64,000 nucleotides of DNA from Candidatus Mediterraneibacter guildfordensis. GTDB lineage: Bacteria > Bacillota > Clostridia > Lachnospirales > Lachnospiraceae. A program made the position numbers and the translations under genes. Location of the stretch: NCBI GenBank assembly GCA_019112735.1, contig DXIS01000020.1:1-64000 (forward strand), in the 5' to 3' direction. Shown one piece after another: positions 1 to 8,472 of this stretch (its first letter is position 1; each line of letters begins with the position of its first letter). The notes below the pieces were generated by a model. It saw nothing but the letters and a program-made list of their open reading frames with translations. It was not told where the DNA came from and searched no databases.

Positions 1-1583
1 AAGAGCGGCTCTACTTTCACCTTGGAAAGATCCAGCTTCACAGCCGGCGCCTCAGCAGCCTCCGCCTGCGCTTCATTGTTGGCCGCGTTCTTTGCAGCGC
101 CCTGTGACTTCATGGTCGGGAACAACAGCACGTCACGGATGGCCGCGCTGTCTGTGAGCAGCATACACATCCTGTCGATACCGAATCCAATACCGCCTGT
201 CGGAGGCATACCGATCTCCAGTGCGTTCAGGAAGTCTTCGTCTGTTGTGTTTGCTTCCTCATCGCCCTGAGCAAGCTGTTCTTCCTGCGCCTTGAAGCGC
301 TCTCTCTGATCGATCGGGTCGTTCAACTCGGAGTACGCGTTGGCCATCTCCCATCCGTTCATGAAGAACTCGAAACGCTCCACGTAGTCCGGGTTCTCCG
401 GTTTCTTCTTGGTCAGCGGGGAGATCTCGATCGGGTGATCCATCACAAATGTGGGCTGTACCAGATGCTCTTCCACGAACTCCTCGAAGAACAGGTTCAG
501 GATGTCGCCCTTCTTATGTCTCTCCTCAAACTCGATATTGTGTGCCTTCGCAAGCTCGCGCGCCTGCTCCAGCGTCTCTACTTCATTCCAGTCCACGCCG
601 GAATATTTCTTCACGGCGTCAACCATGGTAATGCGCTCGAACGGCTTGCCAAGATCCATCTCGATGCCGTTGTACACGATCTTCGTTGTGCCAAGCACAT
701 CCTGCGCCACATGGCGGTACAGGTTCTCGGTCAGGTCCATCATGCCGTTGTAGTCTGTGTACGCCTGATAGAGTTCCATCAGGGTGAACTCCGGATTGTG
801 TCTTGTATCCAGCCCCTCGTTTCTGAACACGCGGCCGATCTCATAGACTCTCTCCAGGCCGCCCACGATCAGTCTCTTCAGGTAAAGCTCCAGAGAAATG
901 CGCAGCTTCAGATCCTCGTTCAGCGCGTTGAAATGCGTCTCAAAGGGTCTTGCCGCAGCGCCGCCGGCATTAGCGACCAGCATCGGCGTCTCCACTTCCA
1001 TGAATCCTTCTCCGTCCAGATATTTACGGATGGAGCTCAGAATCTTTGAACGTTTTACAAATGTATCCTTCACTTCCGGGTTCATGATCAGATCCACATA
1101 TCTCTGACGGTAACGGATGTCCGTATTGGTCAGCCCGTGGAATTTCTCCGGAAGGATCTGCAGACTCTTGGAGAGCAGTGTCACATGGGCTGCGTGGATG
1201 GACATTTCGCCGGTCTTTGTCCGGAACACTTCGCCCTCGATGCCGATCACGTCGCCTACGTCCAGTTTCTTGAACTCTTTATAATTTTCCTCGCCCACGC
1301 TGTCTCTGGCCACGTAGGACTGGATATTGCCTTTCAGATCCTGTACGTTGCAGAAAGAAGCCTTGCCCATCACACGCTTGGACATCATGCGTCCCGCGAT
1401 GGATACGGTTTTCCCTTCCAGTTCATCAAAATTGTCTTTGATCTCCTGGCTGTGATGTGTCTGCTCATATTTCGTGATCACGAACGGGTCCTTGCCGTTC
1501 TGCTGCAGCTCCGCAAGTTTCTCACGGCGAACCTTTCTCAACTGGTTCAGATCCTGTTCCTGTCCGTTATTCTGCTGTGCCAC
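1..1583 (-). CDS. lysS: Lysyl-tRNA synthetase, class II (3' end outside window)
   Basis: Charges tRNA-Lys in the cytoplasm. The translation from a GTG at 1583 gives an N-terminal OB-fold anticodon-binding region followed by the class II catalytic core: motif 2 region with the phrase [17 protein letters not shown] and motif 3 region [10 protein letters not shown] near the left edge. The GTG start is chosen because AGGAG lies about 8 bases upstream and no ATG fits; a search restricted to ATG starts misses this gene. After motif 3 the protein continues with an Ala/Glu-rich tail ([17 protein letters not shown]) that is longer than in the textbook enzyme and is cut by the window edge, so the C-terminus is unseen. 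It is the last visible gene of coaX-dusB-greA-lysS, a common clostridial order. Identity is very sure. Confidence 0.97.
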   Translation of the reverse strand, partial: MAQQNNGQEQDLNQLRKVRREKLAELQQNGKDPFVITKYEQTHHSQEIKDNFDELEGKTVSIAGRMMSKRVMGKASFCNVQDLKGNIQSYVARDSVGEENYKEFKKLDVGDVIGIEGEVFRTKTGEMSIHAAHVTLLSKSLQILPEKFHGLTNTDIRYRQRYVDLIMNPEVKDTFVKRSKILSSIRKYLDGEGFMEVETPMLVANAGGAAARPFETHFNALNEDLKLRISLELYLKRLIVGGLERVYEIGRVFRNEGLDTRHNPEFTLMELYQAYTDYNGMMDLTENLYRHVAQDVLGTTKIVYNGIEMDLGKPFERITMVDAVKKYSGVDWNEVETLEQARELAKAHNIEFEERHKKGDILNLFFEEFVEEHLVQPTFVMDHPIEISPLTKKKPENPDYVERFEFFMNGWEMANAYSELNDPIDQRERFKAQEEQLAQGDEEANTTDEDFLNALEIGMPPTGGIGFGIDRMCMLLTDSAAIRDVLLFPTMKSQGAAKNAANNEAQAEAAEAPAVKLDLSKVKVEPL

Positions 1584-1623
1584 TGTTCTTTTCTCCTTTC
1601 TGATATCCCCTTACACGCGAATT

Positions 1624-1651
1624 CAGACCCCTTAAAAAATTAAGAGGTCTG
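1624..1651. other. Intercistronic hairpin between greA and lysS
   Basis: Two 12-base arms (1624-1635 and 1640-1651) pair with a single mismatch around a four-base AAAA loop. No T-run follows on either strand within a few bases, so this is not a clear intrinsic terminator. It may be an attenuator or an RNA-stability element that adjusts lysS relative to greA. Seen directly; the function is inferred. Confidence 0.45.
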
Positions 1652-1668
1652 TGTCATGTCATAAATGT

Positions 1669-2154
1669 TTACTTTGAACGGCTGATCTCAAGCACCTTGT
1701 ACTCGATGTTGCCTGCCTGTGTCTCCACCGTCACGGTCTCGCCCACCTGTTTCCCGAGAAGCGCCTGGCCTACCGGAGACTCATTGGAGATCTTGCCCTC
1801 AAGGCTGTTGGCCTCTGTGGATCCAACGATCTTGAACTCCATCTCCTCATCATAGGTGATGTCGTACACCTTAACGGTACATCCGACATTGATCTTATCA
1901 AAGTCTACTTCATCCTCAACAACGACCTCGGCATTCTTCAGGATCCCTTCCAGTTCCTCGATGCGGGCTTCGATGTCTCTCTGCTCGTCTTTCGCAGCGT
2001 CATACTCTGCGTTCTCGGAAAGGTCTCCCTGCTCTCTTGCCTCTTTGATCTTGGCTGCGACTTCCTTTCTCTTGACCACTTTCAGGTCTTCAAGTTCGTC
2101 TTCAAGCGCCTTCAGTCCGGCATAAGTAAGTAATCTTTTCTTTGCCTCTGCCAT
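1669..2154 (-). CDS. greA: Transcription elongation factor GreA
   Basis: Rescues backtracked RNA polymerase by stimulating transcript cleavage. The 161-residue product matches the usual GreA length of about 158. It has an N-terminal antiparallel coiled coil (about residues 1-75), with the acidic tip in the region [15 protein letters not shown], and a C-terminal FKBP-like domain with [14 protein letters not shown]. An upstream in-frame ATG would add 23 residues, but the start at 2154 has AGGAAG at the right distance and yields the canonical [10 protein letters not shown] beginning. It lies between dusB (124 bases upstream) and lysS in the same direction. Confidence 0.97.
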   Translation of the reverse strand: MAEAKKRLLTYAGLKALEDELEDLKVVKRKEVAAKIKEAREQGDLSENAEYDAAKDEQRDIEARIEELEGILKNAEVVVEDEVDFDKINVGCTVKVYDITYDEEMEFKIVGSTEANSLEGKISNESPVGQALLGKQVGETVTVETQAGNIEYKVLEISRSK

Positions 2155-2278
2155 GGTTAATGCTTCCTTTCTGTTTCCCTGGATTTGCTTTCTATTATGA
2201 TGTCCCGCGCACGGGAAATGCATGTCCCCTGCGCTGTCATTTAAGTCTATTTCGCAATTTCAATATTATAACCAAACT

Positions 2279-3238
2279 CTATAATGATGTCAAGAGATTT
2301 TCCAGTTCTTCAAGGCTCTCCACCTCGTTCACTTTCTCCCTCAGACGAGCCGCTCCCTTCAGCCCTTTTGTATACCACGCCACATGCTTCCTCATCTCCC
2401 GTATGCCGCAGTATTCGCCCTTGTACTGCAGCTGCAGCCGGGCGTGCCGGAGCATCATTTCCCGCACCGCATCCTTGTCCGGGCGGGGTGGCACGACGCC
2501 GGTCTCTTCATACGCGATCATCTCCGAGAAGATCCACGGGTTGCCTTCCGCGCCGCGTGCGATCATAATGCCGTCGCATCCGGTCTGCCGCACCAGTTCT
2601 TCCGCTTTCTGCGGCGACGTCACATCTCCGTTTCCTATGACAGGAATTGATATCGCCTCTTTCACCTGTCGGATAATGTCCCAGTCCGCTTTCCCGCTAT
2701 AGTACTGCTCTCTCGTCCGCCCGTGGACCGCTACGGCCGATGCGCCGGCTTCTTCGATGATCTTCGCGATCTCCACTGCGTTTACATGCTCATCGTCAAA
2801 CCCTTTCCGGATCTTCACGGTCACCGGCTTTTCAATCGCTTTCACCAGGGCGTTGACGATCTCATAAACCAGCTTCGGTTCTTTCATAAGCGCCGAGCCC
2901 TCGCCGTTCTTCACCACTTTCGGCACCGGGCAGCCCATATTCACATCCAGGATCGCAAAAGGCCGCTCCTCGATCCGTTTCGCCATCTCGCTCATGATCT
3001 TCGGATCAGAACCGAACAGCTGCAGGGATACCGGACGTTCATCCGGATGGATCTCAAGAAGGCTCTCCGTATTCCGGTTGTTATAGTAGATCGCTTTCGC
3101 GCTTATCATCTCCATGCAGAGAAGGCCCGCTCCCTGCTCCCTGCAGAGCAGACGAAATGGCAGGTCGGTAACGCCTGCCATGGGGCCCAAGATATATCGG
3201 TTTTCAAGTTCTACATTTCCTATTTTTAAACGTTTCAT
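2279..3238 (-). CDS. dusB: tRNA-dihydrouridine synthase (DusB type)
   Basis: FMN- and NADPH-dependent reduction of specific uridines in tRNA. The 319-residue protein is a TIM barrel followed by a helical C-terminal domain, the usual Dus length. The N-terminal GPMAGVTDLPFR, the catalytic cysteine C103 in NMGCPVPKVVKNGEGSALM, the FMN/substrate lysine region KIRKG and the VHGRTREQ phrase are all present. It starts 30 bases downstream of coaX and is followed by greA, so it is very probably cotranscribed. DusB is chosen over DusA/C because of the Gram-positive context and the motif wording; the exact target uridine cannot be read from sequence. Confidence 0.93.
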   Translation of the reverse strand: MKRLKIGNVELENRYILGPMAGVTDLPFRLLCREQGAGLLCMEMISAKAIYYNNRNTESLLEIHPDERPVSLQLFGSDPKIMSEMAKRIEERPFAILDVNMGCPVPKVVKNGEGSALMKEPKLVYEIVNALVKAIEKPVTVKIRKGFDDEHVNAVEIAKIIEEAGASAVAVHGRTREQYYSGKADWDIIRQVKEAISIPVIGNGDVTSPQKAEELVRQTGCDGIMIARGAEGNPWIFSEMIAYEETGVVPPRPDKDAVREMMLRHARLQLQYKGEYCGIREMRKHVAWYTKGLKGAARLREKVNEVESLEELENLLTSL

Positions 3239-3268
3239 TATTGTAATTCTCTGTTATGCAAAAATGTT

Positions 3269-4039
3269 TTATTTCTTCAGTCTCTTATAGATCAGCCTCA
3301 GCCCGTTCAACGTCAGCTGCGGATCGTACAGGTCGATACAGTCCGTCTCTTTTGCGATGATCTTCCCGAGTCCACCGGTCGCAATGACGTAAGCATCCTG
3401 ATATCCGGACTCTTCTTTCATCTTTCTGACAATATATTCCGTCTGGCCGATCGCCCCGTACACCAGACCGCCCTGCATGCCCGTCACCGTATCATGGGCC
3501 AGGATGGAATCCGGCTTCCGGATCTGGATCGCCGGCAGCATGGCCGCACCGCCCCAGAGGGAGCGTCCCGCCGTCTCAATGCCCGGCGCGATAATGCAGG
3601 CTTCCAGCGTACGCTCCGGACCGATCAGGTCATAAGTGGTCGCCGTGCCGAAATCAATGACGACCGCAGGTCCTTTTGCGATCTCATATCCCGCCACCGC
3701 ATTGACGATCCGGTCCGGGCCGGTGCGCGACGGATTATCTGTAACCACCTGGATGCCAGTGTCTGATTCCGGCGTGACGATCAGCGGCTCCGTATGGAGA
3801 TATTTGATAATGCCGCTTGTCAGGGAATGCATGATATCCGGCACCACTGAAGCAATGATCACGTCCCGGATCCCCTTCGGATTGATGGCTCTGTGCTCCA
3901 GTATGCCGCAGACCGTCATCCCGTATTCATCTGATGTCCGCGGACGCTTTGTCGTCATCCGGAACATTCCCAGAAGTATTTCCTCCCGGAAAACGCCCAT
4001 TGTAATATTCGTATTTCCCACATCGATCGTAAGCAGCAT
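3269..4039 (-). CDS. coaX: Type III pantothenate kinase
   Basis: First step of coenzyme A synthesis, phosphorylating pantothenate. The protein belongs to the ASKHA fold: the phosphate-binding loop is DVGNT at residues 6-10, the pantothenate loop is GPDR at 107-110, and a second ATP-binding segment reads DFGTATTYD from D129. At 256 residues it has normal CoaX length. CoaX enzymes usually need a monovalent cation and resist CoA feedback; that is family knowledge. It is the first gene of the operon, after a 167-base region that also holds the terminator of the upstream GH31 gene. Confidence 0.96.
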   Translation of the reverse strand: MLLTIDVGNTNITMGVFREEILLGMFRMTTKRPRTSDEYGMTVCGILEHRAINPKGIRDVIIASVVPDIMHSLTSGIIKYLHTEPLIVTPESDTGIQVVTDNPSRTGPDRIVNAVAGYEIAKGPAVVIDFGTATTYDLIGPERTLEACIIAPGIETAGRSLWGGAAMLPAIQIRKPDSILAHDTVTGMQGGLVYGAIGQTEYIVRKMKEESGYQDAYVIATGGLGKIIAKETDCIDLYDPQLTLNGLRLIYKRLKK

Positions 4040-4151
4040 TTACATCCCTCCGCGTCATTTATCTACAAATGTAAACTGTAATTCATATCTTACCAAGCAC
4101 CGCCTGCCGCCGTCAAGTGCACCCTGCATTCCCCGCCACAATAATGATCAG

Positions 4152-4196
4152 AAAAAAATACGGTCCGGACCGCTTCTACAGTGCTCCGAACCGTAT
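4152..4196 (-). terminator. Intrinsic terminator after the GH31 gene
   Basis: Read on the minus strand, a 12-base stem (4185-4196 with 4158-4169, one G-U pair) is followed directly by seven T residues. It sits just past the stop codon of the GH31 gene at 4207 and closes the sugar operon before coaX. Confidence 0.9.
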
Positions 4197-4206
4197 CTCT
4201 TCATTA

Positions 4207-6618
4207 TTATGAACGCGCCGACAATATTTCCGCCAATACCCCATACAGGTCCGGCTCAAGATCCATTGCGGCAAGCTCCGCCAGGATCAGATGTACCGGC
4301 CTTTCTTTTCGAACCGCCTTATACAGCTGTTCTTTTACAATGTAACTGATTTCCGCCTGATCCAGGAACTCAAAGCATCGCTTCTGCACATCGTTCTTGT
4401 CAGCACGCAGTGCCGCATCCATCGTAACTTCCAGCACTTCTGATGTACGTACCGGCGGCACCGATATAATACAGGCTTTTTTCTGCCCGTCATAAGAAAC
4501 GGATACCCCGATCATATCTTCCCCGGACCTTACCATTACCGGATTTCCGCCCGGGTCCTGTTCAAACCCTGTCATTTCAATCGTATAACTGCGCACTTCA
4601 GGTATCAGCGAAGCCTCGCCCTGTGCTGCACCGATCGTAAATACAACCCGCCCGGTCTCTTTGTTTTCTTCATAATCCATCTGTGTTGTACAGCAGATGC
4701 CTTCCTTATATCCACAGGACTCATTATCATCCTCATACAGACAGAAACTTCCATTCCTGCCCGAATATACACTGATATGAAGAGATCCCGGATTGCCGCA
4801 GGTCTGCAACGGACTGATTTCATCGGTAAACGGCAGGATCGCACCCGCCGGCGCAAGTACGGGAATGCTTTCAAGGTCTCGATACAGATCGATCATCCGG
4901 CTGCCATCATACATCATCCCTGTATAAATGTCATACCATACGCCTTCCGGCAGCCACGCCCTTACTTTCGCCACATTAAGAGCATGTATCCTTGGAGTCG
5001 TAACAGGCGCAACAATCAGCGAAGAACCGAAATAATACTGATTTTTAACCTGATAAGCCTCTCTCTCTTCCGGCCATTCATAATACATCGGGATCATGAG
5101 GGGGAGACCGCACGCATAAGTCCTGTGGTTCATCGTGTACAGATACGGGGTCATCCTGTGGCGCTCACGGAGCATATCACCCATAACCTGTTCTGTTTCT
5201 TTGTTATACCGCCAGGGTTCTTTTCCATTGAACTCACCACTGGAACTATGCAGTCTCATTATCGGTGAAAACACGCCGAACTGTACCCAGCGGGCCGTAA
5301 GTTCATTGTCTCTGTACCCCATCATATGGCCGCCGATGTCATGACTCCACCAGCCGTATCCGATATTGGTCGCATTAACCGTAAAATACGGTTGGAAATC
5401 AAGGGATTCCCATGTTATCAGCGTGTCTCCCGAGAACCCGACCGGATAGCGCTGGCTGCCGGGTCCTGCATACCTCGAAAATGTCATCGGCCGTTTTCCG
5501 TTCCTTCCGATATCAAGGAAATGGTAATGATTCAGGATCCAGAGCGGATCCAGTCCTTCGACCTTGCTCACGCCGCCCTGCTGCCAGTCAATCCACCAGA
5601 AATCAACGCCTTCCTCTTCTCTGGGATGATGAAGATATTTAAAATATGCTTCGATAAATTCCGGATCTGCAAGATCACATACAACCGGATCTTCATTTTT
5701 ATAATCCACGCCCATAGCCTCGGCCATCTCTTCATACATTTCTTCACAGGCCTGGACCCCGTCAGCCGGATGTACGTTCAAGGTCACTTTCATGCCACGG
5801 TCGTGCAGACTCCGGAGAAAGCGGGGCGGATCCGGAAAGAATTCCCGGTTCCATGTGTAGCCTGTCCATCCGCTCCCATATTTGGGATCAACATCCACAA
5901 CATGCCAGTCCATATCGATTACGGCCACTGTAAACGGAAGATTCTCTTCTGCAAAACGGTCCATAAGTTCCAGATAGCTCTTCTCTGTATATTTGTAAAA
6001 CCGGCTCCACCAGTTGCCGAGCGCATATCTGGGCAGCATGGGGGTTCCTCCTGTCAGCCGGAGAAAGTCCGCTATCGCCTGTTTATAATCATGTCCGTAT
6101 CCCCAGAAGTACATATCTTTGATCCCGTGTTTTCTGGGCGCAACCCACCCGTTATCAAGAATAACCTGTGAACGGCTGTCATCCAGCACGGAAAATCCGT
6201 TTGTCGACACAACGCCGTGGTCCAGCGGGATCGCACCGTCCGCTTCATCAAGCGTCCTTGCCGTTCCGCCAAGATCGGTCGGTTCATCTCCAAACCGCCA
6301 GATACTGTGATATGCCGTAAGGTTGCCCTTTACCTGTATGCTCAACCCATTGGGAGTAAAATCTTCTTCATTATAAATAAGATGCAGGCGGGACGTATGT
6401 ATTTCTATTCCGCCATCCGTATGGACCACGCGGTACTCTGTCTTCGGGAAATCCCGGCAGAACACCATCTGAGTCGCCCTGTCTTCAAACTCCCCGTCCT
6501 CACTGTACTCCAGACGCACAAGCGCTTCGGTAAGCATTGTGATCCTGTACTTTTCTCCGGTAACCATATTTGCTTCGAGTGCCAGCGGAGATGTTTTTAT
6601 TCTGTATACTTCGTTCAT
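4207..6618 (-). CDS. Glycoside hydrolase family 31 (alpha-glucosidase/alpha-xylosidase type)
   Basis: A retaining exo-alpha-glycosidase of 803 residues. An N-terminal beta-sandwich (about 1-190) precedes the TIM barrel (about 195-560), followed by two C-terminal beta domains. The predicted nucleophile is D344 in WWIDWQQGG, and the acid/base is D398 in PVGFSGD after the family-typical SRYAGPGSQRYP stretch; HDIGGH also fits GH31. The nucleophile motif differs from the common WxDMNE form, so a specificity unlike ordinary alpha-glucosidases is possible. There is no signal peptide, so it acts in the cytoplasm on an imported oligosaccharide. It is the last gene of the binding protein-permease-permease-GH31 operon. 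A long helical C-terminal tail after the beta domains (about residues 740-803) is of unknown role. Confidence 0.93.
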   Translation of the reverse strand: MNEVYRIKTSPLALEANMVTGEKYRITMLTEALVRLEYSEDGEFEDRATQMVFCRDFPKTEYRVVHTDGGIEIHTSRLHLIYNEEDFTPNGLSIQVKGNLTAYHSIWRFGDEPTDLGGTARTLDEADGAIPLDHGVVSTNGFSVLDDSRSQVILDNGWVAPRKHGIKDMYFWGYGHDYKQAIADFLRLTGGTPMLPRYALGNWWSRFYKYTEKSYLELMDRFAEENLPFTVAVIDMDWHVVDVDPKYGSGWTGYTWNREFFPDPPRFLRSLHDRGMKVTLNVHPADGVQACEEMYEEMAEAMGVDYKNEDPVVCDLADPEFIEAYFKYLHHPREEEGVDFWWIDWQQGGVSKVEGLDPLWILNHYHFLDIGRNGKRPMTFSRYAGPGSQRYPVGFSGDTLITWESLDFQPYFTVNATNIGYGWWSHDIGGHMMGYRDNELTARWVQFGVFSPIMRLHSSSGEFNGKEPWRYNKETEQVMGDMLRERHRMTPYLYTMNHRTYACGLPLMIPMYYEWPEEREAYQVKNQYYFGSSLIVAPVTTPRIHALNVAKVRAWLPEGVWYDIYTGMMYDGSRMIDLYRDLESIPVLAPAGAILPFTDEISPLQTCGNPGSLHISVYSGRNGSFCLYEDDNESCGYKEGICCTTQMDYEENKETGRVVFTIGAAQGEASLIPEVRSYTIEMTGFEQDPGGNPVMVRSGEDMIGVSVSYDGQKKACIISVPPVRTSEVLEVTMDAALRADKNDVQKRCFEFLDQAEISYIVKEQLYKAVRKERPVHLILAELAAMDLEPDLYGVLAEILSARS

Positions 6619-6637
6619 GTCTGCCTCCTATATCAAA

Positions 6638-6665
6638 TTCAGGAACGCGCAGCCGCGTTCCTGAA
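6638..6665 (-). other. Hairpin between permease and GH31 gene
   Basis: A perfect 12-base inverted repeat (6638-6649 and 6654-6665) with a four-base loop fills the 53-base gap between the second permease and GH31. On the minus strand it is followed by only three T residues, so it is at most a weak terminator. It more likely stabilises the upstream message or partly attenuates GH31 expression. Confidence 0.7.
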
Positions 6666-6671
6666 CCCATA

Positions 6672-7493
6672 TTATCCTTTTACGGCCGATGCCGCAATAC
6701 CTGCAATAAACTGTTTCTGGAAGAACAGATAGATCAGCAGGACCGGTATGATCGAGATCGCAGTCGCCGCGAACAGCGCACCGTAATCTGTTGAATACTG
6801 TCCGTTGAACATTTTCAGTCCGACAGACAGAAGCTGTTTTTCCTGTGTATTGATAACCAGGTAAGGCCAGAGGTAATCTTCCCAAGCCCAGAGGAACTGG
6901 AATATCGCAATACTGGAAATACCATTCTTTGACATCGGGAAAACAATCCTGTGGAATATATAAAATTCATTGGCGCCGTCTATTCTGGCCGCCTCCAATA
7001 TCTCATCCGGCAGTGAAGCGATGTGCTGCTTCATCATAAAGATGCCGAAACCGCTGAACATCGCCGGAATGATCAGTGCTTTATAACTGTCCATCCAGTC
7101 AAACGCCTGGATCATGGAATATTTGGGAATGATCGTAACGCACCACGGGATCATCATCGTAGAGAGCACAAATCCGAATATAAGGTTTCTGCCCTTAAAA
7201 CGATATTTGCTGAGTACAAAACCGCAGATCGTACTCGTATAGATCACAATAACCGTAATCGCGATCGTGACAAATAAACTGTTCGCGAAAAAACGCATAA
7301 AATTGAAGCGTTCATTCATGTTAATGTAGTTTTCTGCAGTAAATATCTGCGGAAGAAGATGCTGTTCCAGTGCCATGATCTCACTGTTCTTTTTAAATGA
7401 AGACGCAAGCATCCAGACAAATGGATAAACTGTAACGACACCAAGCAGCAGCAGGATTAAATTCAATGCGATTTTGCTTATTTTTCTTGTCAT
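6672..7493 (-). CDS. ABC sugar transporter permease (MalG/CUT1 family)
   Basis: Inner-membrane channel subunit of a carbohydrate importer. The 273-residue protein has about six transmembrane segments and the EAA loop that docks the ATPase, seen as EAARIDGANEFYIFHRIVFP, the CUT1 hallmark. The start is set at 7493 (MTRKISKIALN), with AGGAGG six to eight bases upstream and 11 bases after the previous stop; a longer reading with 16 extra residues would overlap the upstream gene. It pairs with the permease at 7505-8383. No ATPase gene is present in the operon. Confidence 0.93.
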   Translation of the reverse strand: MTRKISKIALNLILLLLGVVTVYPFVWMLASSFKKNSEIMALEQHLLPQIFTAENYINMNERFNFMRFFANSLFVTIAITVIVIYTSTICGFVLSKYRFKGRNLIFGFVLSTMMIPWCVTIIPKYSMIQAFDWMDSYKALIIPAMFSGFGIFMMKQHIASLPDEILEAARIDGANEFYIFHRIVFPMSKNGISSIAIFQFLWAWEDYLWPYLVINTQEKQLLSVGLKMFNGQYSTDYGALFAATAISIIPVLLIYLFFQKQFIAGIAASAVKG

Positions 7494-7504
7494 GCCGTTC
7501 CCTC

Positions 7505-8383
7505 CTACTCTTCGCTTCCGGATACCTTGAAGGATAACCATGTGAAAAACGCTGTAATTACAAACAGTACAAATGACAGAGCTGAAGCATATCCGAAATT
7601 ATATTTTACAAACGCTTCGTCATAAATGATATAGGAAGACAGATACGTCGCTGTTCCCGGACCGCCTTCCGTCATGATCAGGATCTGGACATATGCCTGA
7701 ATATAGGAAATGATCGACGTGATCGTTACAAACATCGTCATCGGTTTTAACAACGGAAATGTAATATATTTAAATGTCTGCCATGCATTTGCCCCGTCCA
7801 CTTTCGCCGCTTCAAGCGCATCCGCCGGAAGTGAGTAAAGACCTGCCATATACATAACAACCGCATATCCGAAATCTTTCCATATTGTCATGATCATGAC
7901 CGCCGCCAGCGCGGTTTTCGGATTCATCAGCCAGTTCACATCCAGACCGAATATCTGATTAATGGTACCGATCTGCGGATTATACATAAATTTCCACACA
8001 AAAGCTACCGCAACCATCGGTGTGACAACCGGCATATAATAAACGGCACGGAAAAAGCTTTTATGCTTCACCAGTGTCGAGTAGATCGCATAGGCAATGG
8101 CAAGTCCCAGCCCCACACGGAAAATAATAACAACAACAGAAAATATAAGCGTGTTCAGCATGGAATTCCAGAACAGTCCGCTTGTAAATACATCAATATA
8201 GTTCTGAACCCCGAGAAAATCGTAAGTTCCGCTCAGTGGGTTCCAGTCATGGAAGCTTCCCGCAAACGCAATAGCGATAGGCACGATCAGAAAAACCGTA
8301 AAGAAAATGACCATTGCCACCACAACGATATTCCGAAGGATAATCTCGCTCTTGCTCTGCAGAGGATGTGATTTTTTAAACAT
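7505..8383 (-). CDS. ABC sugar transporter permease (MalF/CUT1 family)
   Basis: The second membrane subunit of the importer, 292 residues with six predicted membrane spans. The EAA loop reads EAAKVDGANAWQTFKYITFP. The N-terminus KKSHPLQSKSEIILRN is cytoplasmic and positively charged. It lacks the extra periplasmic domain of Escherichia coli MalF, as is normal for Gram-positive CUT1 permeases. It lies between the binding-protein gene, from which it is separated by a strong hairpin, and the MalG-type permease. Confidence 0.93.
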   Translation of the reverse strand: MFKKSHPLQSKSEIILRNIVVVAMVIFFTVFLIVPIAIAFAGSFHDWNPLSGTYDFLGVQNYIDVFTSGLFWNSMLNTLIFSVVVIIFRVGLGLAIAYAIYSTLVKHKSFFRAVYYMPVVTPMVAVAFVWKFMYNPQIGTINQIFGLDVNWLMNPKTALAAVMIMTIWKDFGYAVVMYMAGLYSLPADALEAAKVDGANAWQTFKYITFPLLKPMTMFVTITSIISYIQAYVQILIMTEGGPGTATYLSSYIIYDEAFVKYNFGYASALSFVLFVITAFFTWLSFKVSGSEE

Positions 8384-8415
8384 AGAATCCTCCTCCCCAT
8401 CCTTTTCTGATAATC

Positions 8416-8447
8416 ATCAGCACCGGGCCTTTTGACCCGGTGCTGAT
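8416..8447 (-). other. Hairpin between binding protein and permease genes
   Basis: Arms 8416-8427 and 8436-8447 form a perfect 12-base GC-rich stem with an eight-base loop in the gap after the binding-protein gene. On the minus strand no T-run follows at once. In CUT1 operons such structures typically protect the binding-protein mRNA from 3' decay, giving it excess over the permeases; that role is inferred here. Confidence 0.7.
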
Positions 8448-8472
8448 CCGGCATCATCTGCTGCCGTTCTGT

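Noticed and set aside
2155-2223. Longer GreA with 23 extra residues
   Set aside because: The ATG at 2154 has an AGGAAG ribosome site and gives the canonical N-terminus; the upstream stretch has neither.
4040-4151. A riboswitch upstream of coaX
   Set aside because: No conserved aptamer sequence or long stem was recognisable; the region holds only a terminator for the upstream gene and a short leader.
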